A stretch of DNA of 64,000 bases from Streptomyces sp. HNM0575 (GCF_012726265.1 NZ_JAASAG010000002.1:1-64000); one strand, 5' to 3'; counted from the stretch's first letter, positions 10,215-18,499 are shown. Numbers and translations: made by a program. Notes: generated by a model not told the origin, from the letters alone.

Positions 10215-10771
10215 CCGTCACCGTTCAACTCGCCGATGGGGCCTCGCTGTCATGGCATGCGGCGGGGGTACGCAAGGTCTATTTGGAGTCCTTCGGCTCC
10301 CCACCTTGGGAGGAGAGCGAGGACCGGGCGGAGGCCTACCTGGAACGCCTCGCGCGCGACGTGGAACGGCCGGGATTCACATCGGCGTTGGCAGTCGCCG
10401 GCTCCGAAGTGGTGGGCTTCGCTGCCGCCTGGACCACGCCGTCCCCCTTTCCCTCCGGGCGCTGCTACCCCCAGGCCGCGGCGGCTCTGGGAGCCCGGCG
10501 GACCGAGGAGTGGCTGTGCGGGGGCCTGGAGGTCGACGAACTCGCCGTGGGCGAAGCCGCGCGTGGCTGTGGCGTGGGCCGCGGGCTGTTGGAGACCGTC
10601 ACTGGCGCGGTCGACGACGGCCGGTGCTGGCTGCTGACCTCGATCCGCGCCGAGCCCGCGCTGCGCTTCTACCGGCGCCTCGGATGGCATCAGGTGACCC
10701 ACCCGGCTCCCTCCGGCCGCGGAGCAGCCGTCTTCCTGGGCCCCCGCCACCCCGCCGAACTCCCCTTCTGA
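10211..10771 (+). CDS. GNAT-family N-acetyltransferase
   Basis: 186 residues. The acetyl-CoA motif A region is at about 112-135 ([22 protein letters not shown]) and a C-terminal [12 protein letters not shown] motif B is typical of GNATs. The substrate is unknown. In housekeeping loci a GNAT (RimI) that acetylates the N-terminal alanine of S18 accompanies tsaD, so a RimI-like or tRNA-related role is possible, but similarity is only at fold level. The ATG at 10211 overlaps the tsaD stop by 4 bases, so translation is probably coupled. 40 bases separate it from alaS. Confidence 0.82.
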   Translation: MTVTVQLADGASLSWHAAGVRKVYLESFGSPPWEESEDRAEAYLERLARDVERPGFTSALAVAGSEVVGFAAAWTTPSPFPSGRCYPQAAAALGARRTEEWLCGGLEVDELAVGEAARGCGVGRGLLETVTGAVDDGRCWLLTSIRAEPALRFYRRLGWHQVTHPAPSGRGAAVFLGPRHPAELPF

Positions 10772-10811
10772 CCACTCCGCTCCGCACCTCCCTGACCGTC
10801 CCGGAGTCATC

Positions 10812-13469
10812 TTGCGCACCGCTGAGATCCGCACCCGCTTCCTCGACTACTTCGCCGATCGCGGCCACTCCGTGGTCCCCAGCGCAGCTCTGCCCACGCC
10901 GGACCCGACGCTGCTGTTCGTCAACGCCGGCATGGTGCCGTTCAAGCCCTATCTGACCGGCGAGACGGCCTCCCCCTGGCCGCGGGCGACCAGTGTGCAG
11001 AAGTGCGTGCGCACACTGGACATCGAGGAAGTCGGCCGGACGACTCGGCATGGCTCGTTCTTCCAGATGAACGGCAACTTCTCCTTCGGCGACTACTTCA
11101 AGGAGGAGGCCATCGCCTTCGCCTGGGAGCTGTCGACCGCGCCCGTCGCCGACGGCGGCTACGGCCTGGCCCCGGACCGGATCTGGGTGACCGTCCACCA
11201 CACCGACGCCGAGGCACGCGGCCTGTGGCGGAGCGTCGCCGGCCTGCCGGACGAGCGGATCGTCTCCCGCGGCGATGAGGACAACTACTGGTCCATGGGC
11301 GTGCCAGGCCCCTGCGGTCCCTGCTCGGAGCTGTACTACGACCGCGGGGCGGACTACGGCCGGGCGGGCGGGCCCGACGCCGACGAGGACCGGTACATGG
11401 AGTTCTGGAACCTCGTCTTCATGCAGTACGAACGGGGCGAGGGCCACGGCAAGTCCGGCTACCCGATCCTCGGCGAACTGCCCAGCCGCAACATCGACAC
11501 CGGCATGGGCCTGGAACGCATGGCCACGCTCCTCCAGGGCGTCGGCAACCTCTACGAGATCGACGAGACCAGGCCCGTCCTGGACCGTGCATCCCAACTC
11601 GCAGGCGTGGCTTACGGATCCGGCGAGGAGAACGACGTACGACTCCGCGTCGTCGCCGACCACGTGCGCACCGCGCTGATGCTCCTCGCCGACGGCACCA
11701 CTCCGGGCAACGAGGGCCGCGGCTACGTGCTGCGGCGGATCCTCCGCCGCGCCGTACGGTCCATGCGCCTGCTCGGGCACCACGACCCGGCGCTGCCGGA
11801 ACTGCTGCCCGTGGCACGCGAGTGCATGGCGCCCGGCTACCCCGATGTCGCGGACTCCTTCGCGCGGATCGCCGACCAGGCGTATGCCGAGGAAGACGCC
11901 TTCCGCTCCACTCTCCGTCAGGGCACCACGATCCTCGACACCGCAGTCGCGGAAGTGCGTGAGAAGGGAGAGAGCAGACTGCCGGGCTCACAGGCGTTCC
12001 TGCTGCACGACACCTACGGCTTCCCCATCGACCTCACTCTGGAGATGGCCGCAGAACAGGGCGTCGCCGTCGACCGCGAGGGCTTCACCGCACTGATGGA
12101 ACAGCAGCGCGAACGCGCCCGCGCCGATGCCCGCGCCCGCAAGTCCGGTGGCACAGCGGACACTTCAGCGTTGCGCACCGTCCTCGACGAACACGGCGCC
12201 ACCGACTGGCGCGCCTGGGAGACCCTCACGACGGACTCCCGCGTCCTCGCCCTGCTGGGCCCCAGCGGACCGCAGCCGGTCGCCCATGCGGGAGAGATCG
12301 TCACCGTGGTCCTGGACCGCACCCCCTTCTACGCCGAATCCGGAGGCCAGGAGAGCGACGCGGGGCGCCTGACCGGCGCCTCCGTGGAGGCCGACGTCCT
12401 CGACGTCCAGCGCCCCCTGCCCGGGCTCGTCGTTCACCAAGTCCGCGTCACCGCAGGGGAACTGGGCGTCGATGGCCTGGTACACGCCGCCGTCGACCCC
12501 GAATGGCGCCTCGGCGCCCGCCAGGCCCACTCCGGCACCCACGTCCTCCATGCCGCCCTGCGGGAGATCCTCGGACCCGGCGCCCTACAGTCCGGCTCCT
12601 ACAACCGCCCCGGACACCTCCGCCTCGACTTCCCCTGGCGCGGCGCCCTGTCCGCGTCCGCCCGCAGCGAGATCGAAGACGCCGCCAATCGCGCCCTCCG
12701 GCGCGATCTGCCCGTGGACGTGCGATGGATGCCCCTCCCCGAGGCCAAGGAACTCGGTGCGCTCGCCCTGTTCGACGAGACCTACGGCGAGCAGGTGCGG
12801 GTCGTCGAGATCGGCGGAGCCTGGTCCCGCGAACTGTGCGGCGGCACCCACGTCGCCCACGCCTCCCAAGTAGGCGTCGTCGCTCTGACCGGCGAGACCT
12901 CCGTCGGCGCCGGCATGCGCCGCCTCGAAGCAGCCGTCGGCAACGAGGGGTTCGGCCACCTGGCACGCGAACGCGACCTCGTCACCCGCATCGCCGAACA
13001 ACTCCAGGCTCCACGCGCCGAGCTCCCCGACCGCATCGCCACCCTCCTCGACCGCCTCAAGACCACCGACCAGGAGAACCAGCGCCTGCGCGAGCACGCG
13101 AACGCGGTCCGGGCCGCCGAACTGGCCGCCGAGAGCCGCGAGATCGCAGGCACACGGCTCGCCTCATCGGTGATCGACGGAGACGGAACCGCAGCACGGC
13201 AGCTGGCCCAGCACGTACGCGACAAGCTCCCCCAGGACCGGCCCGGTATCGCCGCCATCGGCGCACGGGACGGCGACAAGGGCCTCATGACCATCGCCCT
13301 CACCCCCGCCGCACGCACAGCCGGACTCTCCGCCAGCACCCTGGTCAAGGAAGCACTACACGGCCGCGGCGGCGGCACGGACGACATCGCCCAGGGCGGC
13401 GGCATCCCCGCCGGCCAACTCGGCCAGGCCCTCTGCAAGTTGATCGACGTCCTGACAGCGACAAGGTGA
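10812..13469 (+). CDS. alaS: Alanyl-tRNA synthetase, probable second copy
   Basis: Charges tRNA-Ala. 885 residues with all domains: class II catalytic core (ATSVQKCVRTLDIEEVGRTT, GSFFQMNGNFSFGDYFKEEA, NIDTGMGLERMATLLQGV), editing domain with zinc ligands H573/H577 (HSGTHVLH) and C676/H680 (LCGGTHVAH), and a C-Ala domain from about 760. Start TTG at 10812 with CCGGAG 7 bases upstream. It differs clearly from the typical Streptomyces housekeeping AlaRS as I remember it (its start MRTAEIRTRFLDYFADRGHS and several core positions), so it looks like a divergent paralog. Last gene of the tsaD-GNAT-alaS operon. Confidence 0.93.
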   Translation: MRTAEIRTRFLDYFADRGHSVVPSAALPTPDPTLLFVNAGMVPFKPYLTGETASPWPRATSVQKCVRTLDIEEVGRTTRHGSFFQMNGNFSFGDYFKEEAIAFAWELSTAPVADGGYGLAPDRIWVTVHHTDAEARGLWRSVAGLPDERIVSRGDEDNYWSMGVPGPCGPCSELYYDRGADYGRAGGPDADEDRYMEFWNLVFMQYERGEGHGKSGYPILGELPSRNIDTGMGLERMATLLQGVGNLYEIDETRPVLDRASQLAGVAYGSGEENDVRLRVVADHVRTALMLLADGTTPGNEGRGYVLRRILRRAVRSMRLLGHHDPALPELLPVARECMAPGYPDVADSFARIADQAYAEEDAFRSTLRQGTTILDTAVAEVREKGESRLPGSQAFLLHDTYGFPIDLTLEMAAEQGVAVDREGFTALMEQQRERARADARARKSGGTADTSALRTVLDEHGATDWRAWETLTTDSRVLALLGPSGPQPVAHAGEIVTVVLDRTPFYAESGGQESDAGRLTGASVEADVLDVQRPLPGLVVHQVRVTAGELGVDGLVHAAVDPEWRLGARQAHSGTHVLHAALREILGPGALQSGSYNRPGHLRLDFPWRGALSASARSEIEDAANRALRRDLPVDVRWMPLPEAKELGALALFDETYGEQVRVVEIGGAWSRELCGGTHVAHASQVGVVALTGETSVGAGMRRLEAAVGNEGFGHLARERDLVTRIAEQLQAPRAELPDRIATLLDRLKTTDQENQRLREHANAVRAAELAAESREIAGTRLASSVIDGDGTAARQLAQHVRDKLPQDRPGIAAIGARDGDKGLMTIALTPAARTAGLSASTLVKEALHGRGGGTDDIAQGGGIPAGQLGQALCKLIDVLTATR

Positions 13470-13589
13470 ACCGAGCCGACGCCCGGAACAACCCCGGGCA
13501 TCGTGGCCATAGCGCCACACCGGAAGCCCGCGGCGCCGCAGCCCACTCCCCCTTCGCAAGGAATGAGCCAACTGCCACTACTGTTCACC

Positions 13590-13608
13590 TGCATACCGAT
13601 CGCAACAA
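13590..13608 (+). promoter_or_regulatory. Nur-box-like operator upstream of sodF
   Basis: TGCATACCGATCGCAACAA, 51 bases before the sodF start. It matches the tsaD-upstream motif at 15 of 19 positions with only transitions, and reads cTGCAT-ACCGA-TCGCAA in a 6-5-6 layout. Streptomyces sodF is a known target of Nur, which represses Fe-SOD when nickel is available. Confidence 0.6.
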
Positions 13609-13659
13609 CTGGCCCCGGCTAGGAGCCGAAGCCATAGACGATGATGCGGAGGACCAGCC

Positions 13660-14301
13660 ATGGCGACCTACACGCTCCCCGAACTCCCCTACGACTACTC
13701 GGCGCTCGCGCCCGTGATCAGCCCGGAGATCATCGAGCTGCATCACGACAAGCACCACGCCGGCTACGTCAAGGGCGCCAACGACACGTTGGAGCAGCTG
13801 GCGGAGGCACGCGACAAGGAGACGTGGGGCGCGATCAACGGCCTGGAGAAGAACCTCGCGTTCCACCTCTCCGGCCACATCCTGCACTCCATCTACTGGC
13901 ACAACATGACCGGCGACGGCGGCGGAGAGCCGCTGGAGAAGGACGGCGTCGGCGAACTCGCAGACGCGATCGCCGAGTCATTCGGCTCCTTCGCGGGGTT
14001 CAAGGCCCAGCTCACCAAGGCCGCGGCCACCACCCAGGGTTCGGGCTGGGGCGTCCTCGCCTACGAGCCCCTCAGCGGCCGGCTCGTCGTCGAGCAGGTC
14101 TACGACCACCAGGGCAACGTCGGCCAGGGCTCAACCCCGATTCTGGTCTTCGACGCCTGGGAGCACGCCTTCTACCTCCAGTACAAGAACCAGAAGGTCG
14201 ACTTCATCGAAGCCATGTGGCAAGTCGTGAACTGGCAGGACGTCGCCAAGCGCTACACCGCCGCCAAGGAGCGCAGCAACAACCTCCTGCTCGCGCCCTG
14301 A
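13660..14301 (+). CDS. sodF: Superoxide dismutase, Fe type (SodF family)
   Basis: Dismutes superoxide to oxygen and hydrogen peroxide in the cytosol. 213 residues, Fe/Mn SOD fold. Metal ligands inferred from family pattern: H28 ([12 protein letters not shown]), H76 (ILHSIYW), D165 and H169 ([13 protein letters not shown]). The start ATG has GGAGG 7 bases upstream. Streptomyces usually switch between Ni-SOD (SodN) and Fe-SOD (SodF) through Nur, and a Nur-like site lies 51 bases upstream. It is followed by a perfect palindromic terminator. Confidence 0.94.
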   Translation: MATYTLPELPYDYSALAPVISPEIIELHHDKHHAGYVKGANDTLEQLAEARDKETWGAINGLEKNLAFHLSGHILHSIYWHNMTGDGGGEPLEKDGVGELADAIAESFGSFAGFKAQLTKAAATTQGSGWGVLAYEPLSGRLVVEQVYDHQGNVGQGSTPILVFDAWEHAFYLQYKNQKVDFIEAMWQVVNWQDVAKRYTAAKERSNNLLLAP

Positions 14302-14342
14302 CAGCCGCCGTTGGCTGCCTCCGGCTGCAAGGACACATGAAC

Positions 14343-14378
14343 AGAGCGGGCGGGAGTCAGCTGACTCCCGCCCGCTCT
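14343..14378 (+). terminator. Palindromic terminator after sodF
   Basis: A perfect 36-base palindrome, 14343-14360 with 14361-14378, containing the GGGAGTCAG/CTGACTCCC core also seen in the hairpins at 8830 and 15568. Confidence 0.85.
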
Positions 14379-14410
14379 TGCTGTCTCTCACTGATCACGA
14401 TCGCGCCCAT

Positions 14411-14545
14411 ATGCGACCCACGCGGATCAGTCATCCGTTGATGGCCCAGCAGTTGGGCAATGCCGCGCCCGTTCGGGACTTCCACGAGCAGGTCGTGGAG
14501 CACCGTCCGTGGCAGGAGGCTCGCGAAGTGAGGCTCCCGTACTGA
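14411..14545 (+). pseudogene. Small ORF, possibly the 3' remnant of a lost gene
   Basis: 44 codons from ATG 14411 to TGA 14545, ending DFHEQVVEHRPWQEAREVRLPY. The residue composition is protein-like, but there is no ribosome-binding site and no family I recognise. It sits in a decayed-looking gap between sodF and the RibD-C gene, so it may be the tail of a deleted gene. Confidence 0.3.
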
Positions 14546-14834
14546 GCTGGTGCCGCGTCAGGCAACGTTTGCGATGTTCGGAGCGTGACTCTGAGCCGCG
14601 GCGTTGGTGGGCACGATTGCTGGGCCGGGGCCGGGCCCCGCGTGTTCGGTGACAGCAGCGGTGGCAGTCGCGGCGGCGGCCCGAGCGCCGAATCGGTCGC
14701 GCGCTCGGTCTGCGGTGGGTTCGCAGCACGACGGTGTCGAGCAGGTGCGATCGGGCGCCGATGAGAAATGGCGCCGACAGTCGTCTGAGTACGGTCCGGT
14801 GAACGCGCGGCGCGCATCGAGGGAGAGCCACGAG
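14546..14834. other. Non-coding stretch before the RibD-C gene
   Basis: 289 bases, Ala/Arg/Gly-rich in every frame and without recognisable protein. The frame of the downstream gene is open back to 14604, but the added residues do not resemble the family. Probably decayed DNA plus a promoter. Confidence 0.35.
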
Positions 14835-15404
14835 ATGAGACCACTTCGATACTCGATCAACGTCACGCTCGACGGCTGCTGCCACCACGAGGCAGGGCTC
14901 CCCCCGGACGAGGAGTCGATGCGTTACTGGACCGCCGAGATGGAACGAGCCGATGCCCTGCTGTTCGGCCGGGTGACCTACGAGATGATGGAGTCGGCGT
15001 GGCGGCAGCCGGCCACGGGCACGTGGCCTGACTGGATGGGCGAGTGGGAGATTCCGTTCGCCGAGACCATCGACCGGGCGAAGAAGTACGTGGTGTCGAG
15101 CACGCTGAGCGGGGTCGATTGGAATGCCGAGCTGGTGCGAGGCGACTTGGGGCAAGCGGTTCAGCGGCTCAAGCAGGAGCCGGGCGACGGCCTGTTCGTT
15201 GGTGGCGTGACGCTCCCCTCGGCGTTGGCAGATCTGGGACTGATCGACGAGTACATGTTCCTTGTGCAGCCGGTCCTTGCCGGACACGGGCCGACGTTGC
15301 TCGCCGGTCTGCGCGAGCGCATCCAGCTCGAGCTCGTGGATCGCCATGAGTTCCGGTCTGGGGCGGTCGCCCAGCGATACCGGCCCACGCGGGTTGCGGC
15401 TTGA
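14835..15404 (+). CDS. RibD C-terminal / dihydrofolate-reductase-like protein
   Basis: 189 residues of the RibD-C/DHFR-like family, NADPH-dependent reductases whose stand-alone members mostly have unknown substrates. Family marks: start RPLRYSINVTLDG, ADALLFGRVTYEMMESAW, KKYVVSSTL, GLFVGGVTLPSALADLGLIDEYMFLVQPVLAGHGPTLLAG (split by family insertions). ATG at 14835 has GGGAG about 9 bases upstream and starts at the family N-terminus. It is the last gene inside the direct-repeat-bounded segment. Confidence 0.85.
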   Translation: MRPLRYSINVTLDGCCHHEAGLPPDEESMRYWTAEMERADALLFGRVTYEMMESAWRQPATGTWPDWMGEWEIPFAETIDRAKKYVVSSTLSGVDWNAELVRGDLGQAVQRLKQEPGDGLFVGGVTLPSALADLGLIDEYMFLVQPVLAGHGPTLLAGLRERIQLELVDRHEFRSGAVAQRYRPTRVAA

Positions 15405-15527
15405 CGTGATTCGTCCTGGCACGTTGGCCGCTGCCCCGCGACGGAACGACGGATCGGGGTGCATGACGAGGGCCGCCGGCCGACCCGGGACGTCGTAGTC
15501 CTTGGCAGCTTCTCCGCCCGCTCCTCA

Positions 15528-15618
15528 ACCAGCGTGATCGCACCCCCGGCCTGCACGTACACACGAAAGAGAGGGTGGGAGTCAGTCCAGCTGACTCCCA
15601 CCCTCTCTCAGCATCCGC
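15528..15618 (+). repeat. Direct repeat, right copy (with hairpin)
   Basis: Second copy of the ~88-base repeat at 8790-8880, same orientation and internal spacing. CCTGCACGTACACACG and the 40-base hairpin are near-identical. Confidence 0.8.
15568..15608 (+). terminator. Hairpin terminator with compensatory change
   Basis: 19-bp stem 15568-15586 with 15590-15608, loop CCA. Compared with 8830-8870, position 9 of the left arm is T instead of C and its partner is A instead of G, so pairing is kept. Suitable to end the RibD-C transcript. Confidence 0.75.
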
Positions 15619-15826
15619 GCCCACCCTGCTGCTCCGCGGTGGGACGGGATCTGATCCTGCGGTGCGTGTAGAGGGCCGACGGCTATCGCTCTGCCACGGC
15701 GGTGAGGACCTGCCGCTACTGGCTCTTCCCGGGATGTTGCGGCCCGTCAGCAAAGCCGGCTCCCAGAGGACCGAGGAGGAGGACTTAAAAGGGTGTGGGC
15801 CTCAGGGGAACGCCGTGACCGGCATC

Positions 15827-16165
15827 CTAGTAGCCCCTGCCTTTCGAGGTCCAGGTTGCGTAGACCCAGCCCTTGGTTCCGCTCGGGGTCTTGCCGTAGT
15901 ACCACTTCTTGTCGTGGACGCTGTAGCCGTAGCAGTAGGCGACGAAGGTGTCCTTGAAATCCATGCGCTTCTTCTTGCTCCAGTCTGTCCCTGGCCCTTT
16001 GCGCATCCAAGTTCCTTCGAGAACGTCGACGTTGCGCCAGTGGTTCTTGACGTTCTTGTAACAGGGGACAGCGCTTGCACTGGGTGCGGTGGCAACAAGG
16101 CCGCCCAATCCCAGAGTTGCGGCCGTTGCGACAGCCGCAATACGTCGCATGTTTTTGAACTTCAC
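15827..16165 (-). CDS. Small secreted protein, SH3-like
   Basis: 112 residues. Sec signal peptide (MKFKNMRRIAAVATAATLG, cleavage after ASA near residue 32). The mature 80 residues are basic and aromatic, with two cysteines (PCYKN, AYCYGY) and a TPSGTKGWVYATW ending that recalls bacterial SH3b domains. Start GTG at 16165, GGGGAG 8 bases upstream. Codon use is less G+C-rich than its neighbours, suggesting transfer. Possibly a secreted wall-binding or inhibitor-like protein; the function is unknown. Confidence 0.75.
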   Translation of the reverse strand: MKFKNMRRIAAVATAATLGLGGLVATAPSASAVPCYKNVKNHWRNVDVLEGTWMRKGPGTDWSKKKRMDFKDTFVAYCYGYSVHDKKWYYGKTPSGTKGWVYATWTSKGRGY

Positions 16166-16570
16166 TTGTTGAACTCCCCGTTTTGCGTAGTTGAGTTACA
16201 CCGATGCGGCTTGACGGAAGGGTCATTCCGTGAAGGTCGGTATCGAAGCCCCGTGCATACTTGATGCGGCGGGCTTCTCCCACGGCTGACTGAGTAATCC
16301 CCGATTCATAGCCGCTCCAGGGCCAGAGGCCACGGCCCCGCCAACAGTACCTCAACACCGAGAGGCAAGAAGCCAACGCCCGGCTGGAGACCCGGTGTTG
16401 GCGCGTAGATGGTGGCGAGGTTTACGAGAGATACCCGGCTATGGGATGTAAATGACCGACCACCAGACCCCAGACCACCAGATATGGCATTTGACCAATT
16501 CCCGGGGAAGCAACCCGTAATGTGCGGCGATCGCGGCACGGGAGCAAGGTATTGACAGGCGGCAGCTCAG
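16166..16570. other. Intergenic region, A+T-richer than its surroundings
   Basis: About 400 bases with no supported gene. Short stretches (ATGGGATGTAAATGACC, ACCAGACCCCAGACCACCAG) show mild internal duplication. It contains the promoter of the small secreted protein on its left side. Confidence 0.35.
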
Positions 16571-16607
16571 CGATCGGGGTCCGGCCGACCCGGCCGGACC
16601 CCGATCG
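16571..16607 (-). terminator. Strong hairpin terminator
   Basis: Perfect 17-bp stem, 16571-16587 with 16591-16607, loop ACC. It lies 8 bases beyond the stop of the 40-codon minus-strand ORF at 16615, which supports that ORF being transcribed. Confidence 0.75.
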
Positions 16608-16614
16608 CGTCGAT

Positions 16615-16737
16615 TCAACAGCTCGCGCCGTAGCCCACCGCCTTGGATTCGGCCGCGAATACTCCGGCGTTCATCCGTCGCCCGGCGTAGGTCGCTCGGC
16701 TCATGCGTGCTTTGAGGATGCTGGCTATGGTCGGCAT
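16615..16737 (-). CDS. Possible small peptide gene, 40 residues
   Basis: ATG at 16737 (frame open to 16839) encodes a basic peptide with N-terminal MPTIASILKARMSRATYAGR and C-terminal ESKAVGYGASC, ending in cysteine. A perfect 17-bp hairpin follows directly. No ribosome-binding site is obvious. Its start is head to head with the PNPOx gene with two bases between the start codons, so both may be leaderless, or one start is wrong. Could be a peptide precursor or a decayed gene end; no family is recognised. Confidence 0.4.
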   Translation of the reverse strand: MPTIASILKARMSRATYAGRRMNAGVFAAESKAVGYGASC

Positions 16738-16739
16738 CC

Positions 16740-17201
16740 ATGCGGACCACGGGGACTGTTCGCCGCCAGGTGGCGGAGCGTAGGCGTGACACTCTGGATC
16801 GGCTCGTCGCCGAGCGGGATGTATGGGTGTCGACCGCACATCCCGATCACGGGCCGCATCAGGTGCCGTTGTGGTTCATGTGGGACGGACGAGTCGTGTG
16901 GATGTGCACCGGTGCCGCTTCCGCGACCGCGCGGAACGTCCGCGAGGAGCCGCGCGTGCGCCTGGCGTTGCCGGACACCTTCGACGTGGTGCTCATCCAG
17001 GGTGAGGCGGAATGCTTCCTGGACCAGGACGTGCCCGGAGACGCGGCCGAGGCGTTCGCCGCCAAGTTCGGGTGGGATCCGCGTGCGGAGGAAGGTTCCT
17101 TTCTGTACGTGCGCGTGGTGCCGAAGAGCGTCCGCGCTTGGCGCGGTGAACCGGAACTACGCGGCAGGGTCATCATGCGCGACGGGACGTGGCTGGAATA
17201 G
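16740..17201 (+). CDS. Pyridoxamine 5'-phosphate oxidase-like FMN/F420 protein
   Basis: 153 residues with the split-barrel PNPOx fold: DRLVAERDVWVSTAHPDHGPHQVPLWFMWDGRVVWMC is the usual first half (strand pairs around the flavin) and EPRVRLALPDTFDVVLIQGEAE the second. It resembles the actinobacterial family of stand-alone F420- or FMN-binding reductases near Rv3369. Substrate unknown. Start ATG at 16740 without a clear ribosome-binding site. Confidence 0.8.
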   Translation: MRTTGTVRRQVAERRRDTLDRLVAERDVWVSTAHPDHGPHQVPLWFMWDGRVVWMCTGAASATARNVREEPRVRLALPDTFDVVLIQGEAECFLDQDVPGDAAEAFAAKFGWDPRAEEGSFLYVRVVPKSVRAWRGEPELRGRVIMRDGTWLE

Positions 17202-17500
17202 CGGCCGTCGCTCACCGCGAGGTCGAACCGCCGCGTTCGGGAGCTCCGGCCTTCCCCGGGGGGCGCCGGCTTGAGTGGACGCGGCGCTCAACTCGGCTTC
17301 GTCCACGAGGCGTTCGGGATGCGGGGTGGGGTGGCGCGGAAGGGAAGCCGTCGGCGCCGGGCAGAGCATCCCGGTCATCGGCGCATCGGCGCCCCACCTC
17401 GACGTTCATCACGTGTGTACCGGCCGCTGGTGAACTCCTGTCCTGCAAACAGGCCGCAGAGGTCGCGCGGGTTCAGCAGTTGCGGGGAGGCGGTGCGGAC

Positions 17501-18499
17501 GTGCTGGTCGAGTCGGTGTTCCGGAGCGAGGACGTACCCGCGGCGGATCGGTTCTCCCACTGGCGGGAGCACATGGCCCAGGCGTATGCGCCGACGGAGA
17601 TCCACGCCGACCACGTGGAGGACTTCTCAGCGTGCCAGCGCACCCTGAGTCTGGGTGCCGTACAGCTGTGGACCATGGAACACCCGGCGTTGACGCTCCG
17701 GCGGACGCCGAAGCTGATCCGCCGGTCCGACCCCGAGCTGTATCACCTGTCGCTCGTACGGCGCGGGACGATGGGGTTGACCGAGCTCGACCGCGAGATC
17801 ACGTACGCCCCGTATGACTTGGTGCTCCTGGACACCTCGCGTCCGTACTCGATACAGGCGATCACCGGCCACGGCCACAGGCGGATCGCCGGAACCGGGG
17901 CCTTCTTACCCCGGGAGGCACTGCCCTTGCCGAGGAAGAGCATCGACACGCTGATCACGCGGCGGTTGTCCGGGCGGGACGGCATCGGCGCACTGCTCGC
18001 GGACATGCTCACGCGGCTGGCGGCAGACGCCGGTTCCTACCGGCCCTCCGACGGGCCACGATTGGGGACGGTCGTGGCCGACCTGCTGACCGCGCTTCTC
18101 GCTCACGCCGTAGATGCCGACAACTCCCTCCCGGAACAGGCCCGTTGGCGCACTCTGGTCCTGCGTATCCAGGCCTTCATCGAGCAGAATCTGCGCGACC
18201 CGGAGCTGACGCCGCGTGGGATCGCCGTTGCGCACCACATTTCCCTCAGCTATCTGCATCGTCTCTTCCGATACGAGGACGAGACGGTCGCTGCGTGGAT
18301 CCGCAATCGGCGCCTGGAGAAGACGTGCCGTGACCTCGCCGACCCGGGCATGCGGGCCACTCCCATTCACGCCATCGCGGCCCGCTGGGGTTTCGTCCGC
18401 GCAGCCGACTTCACCAGGGCCTTCCGTGCTGCCTACGGCAGAACTCCCAGCGACTACCGCCGGGAAGCTCTCGACGTGCGTCAGTGCACGCACTGCTAA
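17501..18499 (+). CDS. AraC-family transcriptional regulator
   Basis: 332 residues. N-terminal AraC-binding-like domain (about 20-190, DRFSHWREHMAQAYAPTEIH, LYHLSLVRRGTMGL) and C-terminal double helix-turn-helix (about 225-325, GIAVAHHISLSYLHRLFRYEDETVAAWIRNRRLEK, then RWGFVRAADFTRAFRAAYGRTPSDYRR). The frame is open from 17189, but GTG at 17501 has GGGGAGG 10 bases upstream and starts at the family N-terminus. It may control the small secreted peptide gene that follows. Confidence 0.88.
   Translation: MLVESVFRSEDVPAADRFSHWREHMAQAYAPTEIHADHVEDFSACQRTLSLGAVQLWTMEHPALTLRRTPKLIRRSDPELYHLSLVRRGTMGLTELDREITYAPYDLVLLDTSRPYSIQAITGHGHRRIAGTGAFLPREALPLPRKSIDTLITRRLSGRDGIGALLADMLTRLAADAGSYRPSDGPRLGTVVADLLTALLAHAVDADNSLPEQARWRTLVLRIQAFIEQNLRDPELTPRGIAVAHHISLSYLHRLFRYEDETVAAWIRNRRLEKTCRDLADPGMRATPIHAIAARWGFVRAADFTRAFRAAYGRTPSDYRREALDVRQCTHC

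Noticed and set aside
10772..10811. T-box or attenuator leader for alaS
   Set aside because: Only 40 bases separate GNAT and alaS, and no specifier or antiterminator structure is visible upstream of tsaD either.
14546..14834. Transposase remnant on the minus strand before the RibD-C gene
   Set aside because: Some residue patterns looked suggestive but no DDE or HTH motif and no terminal inverted repeats could be found.
8780..15530. Duplicate tRNA-Arg 3' end (att site) at the far end of the island
   Set aside because: I looked for TTCGAATCCTGCCGGGGG near the right repeat and found none; only the post-tRNA repeat is duplicated, and no integrase gene is present in the window.
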